44,007 bases of DNA from Actinomycetota bacterium (GTDB lineage: Bacteria; Actinomycetota; Thermoleophilia; Gaiellales; Gaiellaceae): positions 72,040 to 116,046 of the forward strand of contig PLJC01000016.1 of assembly GCA_003139545.1 (NCBI GenBank). Direction: 5' to 3'. Below, piece after piece: positions 15,257 through 23,054 of this stretch (its first letter is position 1; each line of letters begins with the position of its first letter). The position numbers and the translations under genes were made by a program. The notes under the pieces are model-generated. The model worked only from the letters and a program-made list of their open reading frames with translations. It was not told where the DNA came from and did not search any database.

Positions 15257-16636
15257 TCACAGCTCGACGAGCGGCAACGAGCGGTGCCGGCGCGGCGGCA
15301 CGAGGAAGTTCTGGCGGTGCGTCGTCGTGAGCACGGAGTTGAAGCCTGCCGCGCGGTTCCGCGGCGCGACCGGGAGCTTCTTCCCGCCGGGGAAGACGCC
15401 GTCCATCGCCAGCCGGTTCCGTTCGAAGTCGTCCCCGGACGGGTTGAAGACGACGAAGTGGACGCCGGCCGCCGGCTGGTTGCTGAGGCCGTCGCCCTTC
15501 GGGTCGGCCGAGAAGGCGAAGGGATTGTCGAGCGTGTTGAAGTCGGCGCGCTGCGGAATCGCCGTCCCCTTCGGGTAGTGCGTGCCGTCCTCTCCGACGG
15601 TGTCCTGCAGGAGACGAGACGTCGCCTGAATGGACGCGCTGTGGCCGAAGCGTCCGGTCTTGTGGAACTGGCGCACGAGCTCCGCCTCGGGCGAGACCGC
15701 CGCCGGGCCCTGGGGAACGGTCTGCATGCCCTGACGCACGTTCGTCATGCCGGGGCGGAACGCCGTCAGCACGCGCTCGTCGAAGTCGAAGTTGAGATAC
15801 CACGCCTCGAGGTCTTCGCTGATGTGCGAGAGGTGCATGTGCGTGCCGTTGCGGAAGTAGCCGGAGCGGAGATCGACGTACCCCAGCGTCTCGTGATTCG
15901 CGATCGTCCCCGGGCCGAGGCCCGCTTTCTGCGTCGACGTGAAGCCGAGGAAGAGCTCGGAGCCGTCGGGGATGAGATCCGCGCCGGGAACACCGGCCGC
16001 GACAGCCATCTTCTTGGGCAGGCTCTGGCCACCTCCGAAGCCGCCGCCGGCAAAGCCGCGCCGGATGCTCGCGACGGTGAAGAACGGCAGGTCGAAGATC
16101 TCCTTCCGTGCGGCTTCGATGTGCTCCACGCGATCGCTGCGGAACAGGACGGCGACGTCGTTCGCTTCGAGAATCGTGTTGGCGGGGTCGCTCGGGAATC
16201 GCCGTGTCGGCACCAGCACCGACTTCTGCGCGCGGCGGTCGTACGGGAGGTGGGCTTTCGCCTGCGTGGAGACGTACGTGTCGAAGTACGTCTGACTCCA
16301 TGCGACGGTCACGCCGAGCCCGGCGGGCGTGAGCGCATACGTCGAGTCGATGCGCCGAAGAACGTCTTCGAGCTGCCGCTGCGCGCCGCGCAGGTCGGAG
16401 AGGTTGTCGAGGTTCGCCGTCACGACCGCACTGTGCAGCGGCGGAACGACAACCTCGACGCCCTCGCTGTGCGTGGTCGCGAGGTCGAGGAGATGCTGCT
16501 CCGCGGGCATGCCGGCGGGCTCGGCGAGCGGCCGTGCGGGCGCAGACCCGAGCCGGTCGACGAGCTCGTAGAGTCCGCCGCCGCCAACGGCCGCGGCCGC
16601 CGCACCGCCGAGAAACGTGCGCCGTGTGAGCCGCAT
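15257..16636 (-). CDS. Tat-exported protein of the DyP-peroxidase-like superfamily (DUF7405-like)
   Basis: 459 residues starting with a twin-arginine signal MRLTRRTFLGGAAAAAVGGG, so the protein is folded, perhaps cofactor-loaded, before export. The body resembles dimeric alpha-beta barrel DyP-type proteins: PDGSELFLGFTSTQKAGLGP, RNGTHMHLSHISEDLEAWYL and, near the end, GVHFVVFNPSGDDFERNRL. The canonical GxxDG motif of DyP peroxidases is not obvious, so heme binding and peroxidase activity are uncertain. It lies 1 bp after the secreted-protein gene in the same operon, so the two products may work together outside the cell. The superfamily call is from pattern memory, not alignment. Confidence 0.55.
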   Translation of the reverse strand: MRLTRRTFLGGAAAAAVGGGGLYELVDRLGSAPARPLAEPAGMPAEQHLLDLATTHSEGVEVVVPPLHSAVVTANLDNLSDLRGAQRQLEDVLRRIDSTYALTPAGLGVTVAWSQTYFDTYVSTQAKAHLPYDRRAQKSVLVPTRRFPSDPANTILEANDVAVLFRSDRVEHIEAARKEIFDLPFFTVASIRRGFAGGGFGGGQSLPKKMAVAAGVPGADLIPDGSELFLGFTSTQKAGLGPGTIANHETLGYVDLRSGYFRNGTHMHLSHISEDLEAWYLNFDFDERVLTAFRPGMTNVRQGMQTVPQGPAAVSPEAELVRQFHKTGRFGHSASIQATSRLLQDTVGEDGTHYPKGTAIPQRADFNTLDNPFAFSADPKGDGLSNQPAAGVHFVVFNPSGDDFERNRLAMDGVFPGGKKLPVAPRNRAAGFNSVLTTTHRQNFLVPPRRHRSLPLVEL

Positions 16637-17220
16637 CAGCGGGCGGGTTGAACGAGCACGAGGCTCTTCAGCAGGTGCTGAAGATTCTGCTTCACCCGGG
16701 TCGCGCTGTCATACGGGACGATCACGTGCTGGCTGACGGTGTACAGCGTTCCGCGGTAATGCCACAGAAGCAGAACGTGCCACTGGTCGGCGCCCTGGTT
16801 CACCTGGTACACGGTCGCGCGGATTCCGTTCGCCGTCATGTGCCCGGCCGGGTCCGCGAAGCACGGAACCTTCGCGTTGCCGACCGGTCCAGGGCACGTC
16901 GGAATCTTCGAGCGCCCCGGATAGCCGCGGAAGTTCACGTGCACGTCGCCGCTCCCGAGGTCGCCGTGCTCGAGGAAGCCGACGAGGTAGCTGCGGTCTT
17001 TGCTGATTGAGTAGATGTCCTGGTACTGGCCGCCGATCTGCGCGTCGAGCGGGTTGGGCATCCACGTCGGGCAGTAGACCGGTGCCCCGACCCTGTCGGC
17101 GAGCTTCTGCCATCCCCTCGCCCAGTTCGCCGGGCAGGCGGCCTTCGGCGCACCCGCCGCGCCCTGCGCGAGAACGCCCAGCGCCAACGCGACGAGACCC
17201 GCGGCCGCGGTCACCCTCAT
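16636..17220 (-). CDS. Secreted protein of unknown function
   Basis: 194 residues with a clear Sec signal (MRVTAAAGLVALALGVLAQG, cleavage near GAAGA-PKA). The mature part has four cysteines (in KAACPANW, PVYCPTWMPN, IPTCPGPVG and VPCFADPAG), which suggests disulfides, and beta-rich stretches such as ATVYQVNQGADQWHVLLLWH. The C-terminus has a helix LQHLLKSLVLV. No family is recognised. It overlaps the downstream Tat protein gene by one base and leads that two-gene operon. A TAGGCT box lies 7 nt before the ATG. Confidence 0.75.
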   Translation of the reverse strand: MRVTAAAGLVALALGVLAQGAAGAPKAACPANWARGWQKLADRVGAPVYCPTWMPNPLDAQIGGQYQDIYSISKDRSYLVGFLEHGDLGSGDVHVNFRGYPGRSKIPTCPGPVGNAKVPCFADPAGHMTANGIRATVYQVNQGADQWHVLLLWHYRGTLYTVSQHVIVPYDSATRVKQNLQHLLKSLVLVQPAR

Positions 17221-17227
17221 GTGGAAC

Positions 17228-17233
17228 AGCCTA
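17228..17233 (-). promoter_or_regulatory. Candidate -10 box of the secreted-protein operon
   Basis: TAGGCT on the minus strand lies 7 nt before the ATG at 17220, without a ribosome binding site between. The hexamer matches only the three key bases TA...T, so support is weak by itself. Confidence 0.25.
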
Positions 17234-17238
17234 GCGCC

Positions 17239-17856
17239 CTAAACGTCGGGCGGCGGCCCGCCGACGAGCGGCGAGACGTCGTGACCGTCGACGATGACCG
17301 CGTCGCAGCCGGCACGCTCCAGCTCCTGGACCTCTTCGCGGTTCGTCAGCTGCAGATCGGCGATGGCGAGCTTCCCGGCAGGCACGGCCGCGAGCATCTC
17401 CAGCACGACTTCGAGCGGCGTCTCGTCGTGGTCTCGCTCGACGGGCGAGAGCAAGAAGATCTCCGGATCAACGCGCTCCAGAGCTTCCTCCAGCTCTTCC
17501 TCATCCCGGACCTCGACGGCGCAGTCGAGCCCGAGTTCAAGCGCCTGCGCATGGAGCTCCTCGAGCCGTCCGTCGTCCTCGTCGAGCGAGTCGAACACGA
17601 GCAGATACGCGTCTGCGGACGCCGACGCGCGCTCGAGCGAAACGTCTGCGCGCCAGAGGATCGGAAGCGAGCTCGCCTGCCGAACCGCGCTCGGGTCGCC
17701 GCGCACGACGAGCGCTTCTGCGCGTTGCTCCTCGGCGGCGCGTGCTGAGTCCGGGTCCTCGACGGCGGCGATGACGGAGATGCCGTCGCCCTCGGCGATG
17801 GCGTGACTGAAGCGGCGTTGCGCCATTCCTGCGCCCGTAGCGTATCGAGCGGTCAT
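17239..17856 (-). CDS. Indole-3-glycerol-phosphate-synthase-like TIM-barrel protein
   Basis: 205 residues. The order AIAEGDGISVIAAVEDPDSA, ASSLPILWRADVS, ADAYLLVFDSL, LGLDCAVEVRDEEELEEALE, AGKLAIADLQLTNREEVQEL and RAGCDAVIVDG follows the later beta-alpha units of TrpC. However, the catalytic Lys and Glu motifs of TrpC (LRKDF, INNRDL, ESGI) are replaced by LWRADV, LLSPVE and IADLQL. It is therefore unlikely to be a functional TrpC. It overlaps the short aldehyde dehydrogenase by 4 nt and closes the deoC operon. A ligand-binding or enzymatic role in that pathway is possible but unproven. An alternative start is the ATG 10 codons downstream. Confidence 0.65.
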   Translation of the reverse strand: MTARYATGAGMAQRRFSHAIAEGDGISVIAAVEDPDSARAAEEQRAEALVVRGDPSAVRQASSLPILWRADVSLERASASADAYLLVFDSLDEDDGRLEELHAQALELGLDCAVEVRDEEELEEALERVDPEIFLLSPVERDHDETPLEVVLEMLAAVPAGKLAIADLQLTNREEVQELERAGCDAVIVDGHDVSPLVGGPPPDV

Positions 17857-18650
17857 TGGCCGATCGGATGCCACACGGTCTTGAGCTCCAGGAAGCTCGC
17901 GATCTCCCACGGGCTCTGGACGTCGACACCGCCGTGGACGATGCGCTTCACGTTCTCGGCGGCGAGCTGCTCGAGCTCTGCTGCGGCCCCGTTGGCGGCG
18001 CCGAGGTCGAGCGCGTTCACGTCCATGTGGGACGCGAGGACGGGAGCGAGCTCGGAGCGGAAGCCCGTGAGCAGGTTGACGACGCCGCCGGGGAGATCGC
18101 TCGTCGCGATCGCCTCCGCAAGCTCGATCGCGGCGAGGGGCCGCTGTTCCGAGGCGACGGCAACGACGGCGTTGCCGCCGACGAGCGGTGGCAGCAGACG
18201 CGTCACGAGGCCGAGGAGCGGCGGCTCGTCCGGGGCGAGGACCGCGACAACGCCGGTCGGCTCCGGGATGGTGAAGTTGAAGTACGGGCCTGCGACGGGA
18301 TTCGCCCCGCCGAGGACCTGCGGGAGCTTGTCCGCCCAGCCGGCGTACCAGACCACGCGGTCGATCGAGCGCTCCACCTCGTCGCGGCCGCTGCACAGCT
18401 CTGCGAACTCGGGGATGCGCGCCTCGACCATCTCCGCCAGGCGGTAGAGCACCTGGCCGCGGTTGTACGCCGTCGCCCCGGCCCATCCGGGCTGCGCAGC
18501 GCGCGCGGCGCGAACGGCGTCGCGCACGTCCTTGCGCGATGCGCGTGCGACGTTCTGGCCTTCCGCCTCGTACGTGCGTCCGGATTCGCTGCGCGGGAAC
18601 GCGCCGCCGACAAACAGCTTGTACGTCTTCTTGATCGGCAGGCGCGTCAC
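17853..18650 (-). CDS. Half-length aldehyde dehydrogenase family protein (no catalytic domain)
   Basis: 265 residues that align with the N-terminal, NAD-binding half of aldehyde dehydrogenases: YKLFVGGAFPRSESGRTYEA, AVRAARAAQPGWAGATAYNR, VVWYAGWADKLPQVLGGANP, EPTGVVAVLAPDEPPLLGLV and LPGGVVNLLTGF. The protein then ends at LELKTVWHPIGQ, without the catalytic Cys or the Glu (ELGG) loop. Its frame is intact and it overlaps both neighbours by 4 nt, so this looks like a stable short form rather than decay. It may form a hetero-oligomer with the full-length enzyme encoded just upstream. A recent pseudogene is the alternative. Confidence 0.78.
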   Translation of the reverse strand: MTRLPIKKTYKLFVGGAFPRSESGRTYEAEGQNVARASRKDVRDAVRAARAAQPGWAGATAYNRGQVLYRLAEMVEARIPEFAELCSGRDEVERSIDRVVWYAGWADKLPQVLGGANPVAGPYFNFTIPEPTGVVAVLAPDEPPLLGLVTRLLPPLVGGNAVVAVASEQRPLAAIELAEAIATSDLPGGVVNLLTGFRSELAPVLASHMDVNALDLGAANGAAAELEQLAAENVKRIVHGGVDVQSPWEIASFLELKTVWHPIGQ

Positions 18651-20122
18651 TCGTCGAACCTCAGGTAAGGCTCGAGCCCGTGCAGGCCGCCTTCGCGACC
18701 GAAGCCCGATTCCTTGTACCCGCCGAACGGCGAGCTCGGGTCGAAGCGGTTGAACGTGTTCGCCCAGACGACGCCTGCGCGCAGCCGCTGCGCCATCCAG
18801 AGGATGCGCGATCCCTTTTCCGTCCACACGCCGGCGCTCAAGCCGTAGGGCGAGTTGTTCGCCTTCTCGATCGCTTCCTCCGGAGTGCGGAACGTGAGCA
18901 CCGACAACACCGGCCCGAAGATCTCCTCCTGCGCGATGCGGTAGCTCTGCGCGACGTTCGTGAACACGGTCGGCGCGAACCAGTACCCCTTCTCCGGCAG
19001 ACGGCACGGCGGCTGGTAGATCTCCGCGCCCTCCTCGCGGCCGGATTCGACGAGCTCGCGGATCTTCTCGAGCTGCATCGCCGAGTTGATCGCGCCGACG
19101 TCCGTGTTCTTGTCGAGCGGGTCGCCGACGCGCAGCGTCTCGAGGCGGCGCTTCAGCTTCTCGACGAGCGGCTCGTAGATCGATTCCTGCGCGAGCAAGC
19201 GCGAGCCGGCGCAGCACACGTGTCCCTGGTTGAAGTAGATGCCGTTGACGATCCCCTCGACCGCCTGGTCGAGCGCGCAGTCGTCGAAGACGATGTTCGC
19301 CGCCTTGCCGCCGAGCTCGAGCGTGAGCTTCTTCCCGGAGCCCGCGAGTCGGCGCTGAATCGCCTTGCCGACGTCCGTCGAGCCGGTGAAGGCGATCTTG
19401 TCCACGCCGTCGTGCTCGACGAGCGCCGCTCCCGTACGACCGTCACCGGTGACGATGTTGACCACGCCTGCGGGCAGCTCTGCCTGGCGCAGGACGTCGC
19501 AGAAGAGGAGCGCCGTCAGCGGTGTCGTCTCCGCCGGCTTCAGCACGACGGTGTTGCCGCACGCGAGCGCGGGCGCGATCTTCCACGCGAGCATGAGCAG
19601 CGGGAAGTTCCACGGGATGATCTGACCTGCGACGCCGACCGGGCGCGGGCGCCGGTTGGGGAACGCGTACTCGAGCTTGTCCGCCCATCCTGCGTAATAG
19701 AAGAAGTGCGCGGCCGCCAGAGGCAGGTCAACGTCGCGCGACTCCTTGATCGGCTTGCCGCCGTTCAGCGACTCGAGCACCGCGAACTCGCGCGCGCGCT
19801 CCTGCAGGATGCGCGCGATCCGGAAGAGGTACTTCGCCCGCTCCGATCCCGGCAGCGACGACCATCCGTCCGCGAAGGCCGTGCGCGCGGCGACGACGGC
19901 GCGGTCGACGTCGGCCACGCTCGCCTGGCCGATGACGGCAAGCGGCTCCTCGGTCGCCGGCGAGATCGTCTCGTACGTCTCGCTCGGCTCGAGCCACTCG
20001 CCGCCGATGAAGAGGCCGTAACGGTCGCGCAAGTGGACGACGTCGCGCGACTCGGGCGCAGGCGCGTACGTCCAGTCGGACGGAACGGCCGGACTGCCGC
20101 CTGGGCGATCGAGCTCAGCCAT
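18647..20122 (-). CDS. NAD(P)-dependent aldehyde dehydrogenase
   Basis: A complete 491-residue enzyme oxidising an aldehyde to its acid. It has the substrate-binding IIPWNFPLLMLAWKIAPALA, the Rossmann IAFTGSTDVGKAI, the general base in LTLELGGKAANIVFDD, the nucleophile in NQGHVCCAGSRLL and EEIFGPVLSVLTF near the C-terminus. The ATG at 20122 is chosen because GAGG precedes it by 6 nt. It follows deoC, which releases acetaldehyde from deoxyribose 5-phosphate, so acetaldehyde oxidation to acetate is the likely role. It overlaps the half-length homologue by 4 nt. Confidence 0.92.
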   Translation of the reverse strand: MAELDRPGGSPAVPSDWTYAPAPESRDVVHLRDRYGLFIGGEWLEPSETYETISPATEEPLAVIGQASVADVDRAVVAARTAFADGWSSLPGSERAKYLFRIARILQERAREFAVLESLNGGKPIKESRDVDLPLAAAHFFYYAGWADKLEYAFPNRRPRPVGVAGQIIPWNFPLLMLAWKIAPALACGNTVVLKPAETTPLTALLFCDVLRQAELPAGVVNIVTGDGRTGAALVEHDGVDKIAFTGSTDVGKAIQRRLAGSGKKLTLELGGKAANIVFDDCALDQAVEGIVNGIYFNQGHVCCAGSRLLAQESIYEPLVEKLKRRLETLRVGDPLDKNTDVGAINSAMQLEKIRELVESGREEGAEIYQPPCRLPEKGYWFAPTVFTNVAQSYRIAQEEIFGPVLSVLTFRTPEEAIEKANNSPYGLSAGVWTEKGSRILWMAQRLRAGVVWANTFNRFDPSSPFGGYKESGFGREGGLHGLEPYLRFDE

Positions 20123-20161
20123 CCGGGGCCTCGAGCGCGCGGAGGGCTCCCACCTCCATCC

Positions 20162-20181
20162 CCCCACCCTTCTGGGTGGGG
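20162..20181. terminator. Hairpin between deoC and the aldehyde dehydrogenase gene
   Basis: CCCCACCC-TTCT-GGGTGGGG is a perfect 8-bp stem with a 4-nt loop in the 131-bp gap. On the minus strand (the coding direction) the downstream sequence is not a T-run, so it is more likely an attenuator or mRNA-stability hairpin than a full intrinsic terminator. The remainder of the gap shows no other feature. Confidence 0.5.
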
Positions 20182-20253
20182 AGAACGGTAGGCCCGCAGG
20201 TGTTACGGCGAGGTCGCAGCTGTGTGCCGAAAGGCGAAGTCTTCGTCCACATG

Positions 20254-21192
20254 TCAGTCGAGGGTGAAGTAGTCGGGGCTCTGGTAGGCGCCGGTCTTCT
20301 CTTTGCGCAGCTGCATGAGGATGTCGTTCAGCAGCGACGACGCGCCGAGGCGGTAGAGCTCCGGCGTCAGCCACTCCGGCCCGAGCGTCTCGTGCACGAC
20401 GACGAGATGCTGCACCGCCTGCTTCGCCTGGCGGATGCCGCCGGCCGCCTTGAAGCCGACACGCCGACCCGTCTCGAAGTACACGTCGCGCACGGCCTCG
20501 AGCATGCAGAGCGCGATCGGCAGCGTCGCCGCAGGCGAGATCTTGCCCGTGGACGTCTTCACGAAGTCGGCGCCACCTGCGATCGCGAGCAGCGTCGCGC
20601 GGCGGACGTTGTCGTATGTGCCGAGCTCGCCGGTCTCGAGGATGACCTTGAGGTGCGCTTCGCCGCACGCCTCCTTCACGCGCACGACTTCGTCGTACAC
20701 CTTTGCGTAGCGCCCGGAGAGAAATGCGCCGCGGTCGATGACCATGTCGATCTCGTCGGCTCCAAGCTCGACCGCGCTGCGCACGTCCGCGACCTTGATC
20801 GACGTCGGGTACTGGCCGGACGGGAAGCCGGTCGCCACCGCGGCGACGTGCACCCCGCTCCCTTCGAGGCGTTCGCGCGCCGTCGGAACGAGATTCGGAT
20901 AGACGCAGATCGCAGCGCACGAGGGGATCGAGGGATCCGTCGGATCCGGCCGCATCGCCTTCGAGCAGAGCGCCGCGACCTTGCCCGGCGTGTCCGCGCC
21001 CTCGAGCGTCGTCAGATCGGTCGTCCGGATCGCGAGCCGAAGCGCAAACACCTTCGCGTCGCGCTTGATCGATCGCTTCGCGAGCGAGCCCGCGCGCTCC
21101 TCGAGCGCGACCGCGTCGACGGACCCGATGCGGGGCAGTCGCGGCTCGAGCGGGAGCTCGAAACCGGCCGGGAGTACAGGCGCCTGCGCCAC
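20254..21192 (-). CDS. deoC: Deoxyribose-phosphate aldolase, long (eukaryote-like) type
   Basis: DeoC splits 2-deoxyribose 5-phosphate into acetaldehyde and glyceraldehyde 3-phosphate. The 312-residue protein is longer than E. coli DeoC (~259) and resembles the human DERA type: IRTTDLTTLEGADTPGKVAA, AAICVYPNLVPTARERL, VYDEVVRVKEACGEAHLKVI, LETGELGTYDNVRRATLLAI, the Schiff-base lysine in ADFVKTSTGK, GFKAAGGIRQAKQAV and LYRLGASSLLNDIL. A tail SPDYFTLD closes it. The GTG start at 21192 is preceded at 6 nt by TACACT with no ribosome binding site, suggesting leaderless mRNA. It heads the deoC-aldehyde dehydrogenase cluster. Confidence 0.93.
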   Translation of the reverse strand: MAQAPVLPAGFELPLEPRLPRIGSVDAVALEERAGSLAKRSIKRDAKVFALRLAIRTTDLTTLEGADTPGKVAALCSKAMRPDPTDPSIPSCAAICVYPNLVPTARERLEGSGVHVAAVATGFPSGQYPTSIKVADVRSAVELGADEIDMVIDRGAFLSGRYAKVYDEVVRVKEACGEAHLKVILETGELGTYDNVRRATLLAIAGGADFVKTSTGKISPAATLPIALCMLEAVRDVYFETGRRVGFKAAGGIRQAKQAVQHLVVVHETLGPEWLTPELYRLGASSLLNDILMQLRKEKTGAYQSPDYFTLD

Positions 21193-21198
21193 GCGCTC

Positions 21199-21204
21199 AG
21201 TGTA
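21199..21204 (-). promoter_or_regulatory. Candidate -10 box of deoC (leaderless arrangement)
   Basis: CCTACACTGAGCGCGTG on the minus strand puts TACACT 6 nt before the GTG start. The same arrangement, CCTACACTGATCGTGTG, is found before phoH, and no Shine-Dalgarno sequence is present at either. Confidence 0.5.
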
Positions 21205-21235
21205 GGGCCAGCCCGGAGCACGAGGCTCGACGCTG

Positions 21236-21241
21236 TACCGT
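21236..21241 (+). promoter_or_regulatory. Candidate -10 box of the methyltransferase gene
   Basis: TACCGT lies 9 nt before the GTG at 21251 and no ribosome binding site intervenes. It is divergent from the deoC promoter, with 31 bp between the two boxes. Confidence 0.28.
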
Positions 21242-21250
21242 CAGCCCGCC

Positions 21251-22027
21251 GTGAAGCGACGACTGCTCCGACTTGCACAACGAACGGGCCTTCTCGGGCC
21301 TGCGTTCCGTGCGTACGAACTGGCGGTTGCGCTCCGCCCAACGCGCGTTCAGGTCGTGGACGGCCCGCCACTCCCGCCACGGCGCCTGATGGTCCGGGTG
21401 GCGGGCACAGCGAACGCAGACTGGTTCCTCCGTAGCGGGCGCGCCGCCTACGACGCAATCGCGGCGAACGTCCCGCTGGAGGAGATCGACGCGGTGCTCG
21501 ACTTCGGCTGCGGCTGCGGACGCGTGCTGCGGTACTGGCAGAACCACGACGGATCGGCTGCAGGAAGCGACCGTGACGCCGGCGCGGTGGAGTGGTGCCG
21601 CGACCACCTCCCCTTCGCGCGCGTGGACCGGAATGGGCTCGCTCCCCCGCTCGCATACGACGACGACAGCTTCGACCTCGTCTATGCGCTCTCCGTCTTC
21701 ACGCACCTGACCGAAGAGCTCCAGACGGCGTGGCGCGACGAGTTGCGGCGCGTACTGCGACCGGGCGGCCGGCTCCTGCTCACGACGCACGGCCGCTCGT
21801 ACTTGCCACGGCTCGAGCGCGAGGAGCGCGACCGGTTCGAGCGCGGCGAGCTCGTCGTGCGCTGGGGCGAGCTGCCGGGCAGCAATCTCTGCAGCGCGTA
21901 TCACCCGGAGACGTATCTCCGCGAGACGTTCGCGCACGGCTTCGAGGTCGCCCAGGTCGACCCGGAAGGAGCACGTGGCAACCCGACGCAGGACCTGATC
22001 GTTCTGCGGCGCCCGCTCAGCGGGTGA
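21251..22027 (+). CDS. Class I SAM-dependent methyltransferase
   Basis: 258 residues. The SAM-binding motif I is AVLDFGCGCGRVLRYWQNHD, followed by the acidic end of beta 2 (GSDRDAGAVEWCRD), motif DDDSFDLVYALSVFTHL, and the post-motif helix LRRVLRPGGRLLLTTHGRSY. This is a Methyltransf_11/25-type small-molecule or lipid methyltransferase. The basic N-terminus (MKRRLLRLAQRTGLL) precedes the Rossmann core by about 70 residues. The substrate cannot be told. It is divergent from deoC and its 3' end overlaps that of the SIS gene by 11 bp in convergent orientation, so it is not part of the amino-sugar operon. Confidence 0.85.
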   Translation: MKRRLLRLAQRTGLLGPAFRAYELAVALRPTRVQVVDGPPLPPRRLMVRVAGTANADWFLRSGRAAYDAIAANVPLEEIDAVLDFGCGCGRVLRYWQNHDGSAAGSDRDAGAVEWCRDHLPFARVDRNGLAPPLAYDDDSFDLVYALSVFTHLTEELQTAWRDELRRVLRPGGRLLLTTHGRSYLPRLEREERDRFERGELVVRWGELPGSNLCSAYHPETYLRETFAHGFEVAQVDPEGARGNPTQDLIVLRRPLSG

Positions 22028-23054
22028 GCGTCACCTTGCGCAGGCCGGCGGGGTTGTCGACGTCGAGGCCGCGCAGCCGCGCGAGGCGCATCGCCGTCAC
22101 CTGACCGGGGACGACCGCGACCAGCGGGCTCAGCCACTCGGGCACCCCCGCGACGAGCGGCAGCGCTGTGTCCGCCTGCCTGAGCAGCTCGGGCACGTCG
22201 GACACCGCGAGCAGCCGCGCCTGCCGTGCCACGAGCGCGGGGACGAGCTCGGCCACGCTTTCGTGCGCTGGGCCGGAAGGCGCAACGACGACGACCGGCC
22301 AGCCCGGGCGGATCGCGGCGATCGGCCCATGCATGAGATCTGCCGGCGAATACGCCTCGACCATGAGACCCGACAGCTCACGGATCTTCAGCGCGATCTC
22401 GAACGCCGTTCCGTAGTTGACTCCGCGCGCGACGACCGTCGCTCCGGCGACACCCATGTAACTGGCCAGTGCAGCCGCAGGTTCGAACGAGAGCTCGATC
22501 TGCTCCTCGAGCAGGCTCGGCATGCGTTCCAGCTCCGCGCGCGCGACGTCGTCGTCGCTGATCGCCGCGAACATCAGCGCGATCGCGCCGAGCGAGTTGA
22601 GGTACGTCTTGGTGGCCGCGACCGCCTTCTCCTCGCCCGCCTCGAGCGGCAGCACGTACTCGGCCTCGCTCGCGAGCGGGGAGCTCGGGTCGTTCGTCAG
22701 CGCGATGGTCGGACGACCCTGCCGACGCGCCTCTGCGAGGACCGCGCGCACGTCTGGCGACGCGCCCGACTGCGAGATCCCGATGACGATCGCGCCGTCG
22801 AGTCGCGGCGGCTGTTCGTAGATCGTGTACAGCGACGGCGTCGCGAACATCACCGGGACGCGGTTTGCGCGCCCGAGGACGTATTGCGCGTAGCGCGCCG
22901 CGTTCGACGAGCTGCCGCGCGACGCGATCAGCACGTAGCGAACGTCGTCGCGGCGGAACACGGCGGCGAGCTCCGCTGCGCGCGCGCCCTGCTGGTCGAG
23001 CAACCGCGCGAGCGCCGCCGGCTGCTCCCGCAGCTCAGTCTCGAGCCACGACAC
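22017..23054 (-). CDS. SIS-domain aminosugar-phosphate deaminase/isomerase (AgaS/NagB-II type)
   Basis: 345 residues with two SIS domains, as in the isomerase half of GlmS but without the glutaminase domain. It shows YVLIASRGSSSNAARYAQYV, GAIVIGISQSGASPDVRAVL, EKAVAATKTYLNSLGAIAL, VVARGVNYGTAFEIALKIRE and YSPADLMHGPIAAI. Such proteins (NagB-II, AgaS, DasF) deaminate glucosamine 6-phosphate or galactosamine 6-phosphate to the ketose phosphate and ammonia. It lies right after nagA, whose product is glucosamine 6-phosphate, which makes NagB-II activity the best guess. The GTG at 23054 is preferred because GGGAGAAG precedes it; the ATG at 23078 is possible. It overlaps nagA by 20 nt. Confidence 0.85.
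   Translation of the reverse strand: MSWLETELREQPAALARLLDQQGARAAELAAVFRRDDVRYVLIASRGSSSNAARYAQYVLGRANRVPVMFATPSLYTIYEQPPRLDGAIVIGISQSGASPDVRAVLAEARRQGRPTIALTNDPSSPLASEAEYVLPLEAGEEKAVAATKTYLNSLGAIALMFAAISDDDVARAELERMPSLLEEQIELSFEPAAALASYMGVAGATVVARGVNYGTAFEIALKIRELSGLMVEAYSPADLMHGPIAAIRPGWPVVVVAPSGPAHESVAELVPALVARQARLLAVSDVPELLRQADTALPLVAGVPEWLSPLVAVVPGQVTAMRLARLRGLDVDNPAGLRKVTLTR

Noticed and set aside
15135..15578. Open frame starting inside repeat copy 1; a related peptide is encoded in copy 2
   Set aside because: The shared peptide comes from the repeat itself and each frame then runs antisense into an unrelated gene, so it is not a conserved protein.
17239..17856. Annotating the TIM-barrel gene as trpC
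   Set aside because: The catalytic Lys/Glu motifs are absent and no other trp gene is near.
17853..18650. Calling the short aldehyde dehydrogenase a pseudogene
   Set aside because: The frame is intact, ends cleanly and is coupled to both neighbours; no remnant of a catalytic domain follows, because the next gene is unrelated.
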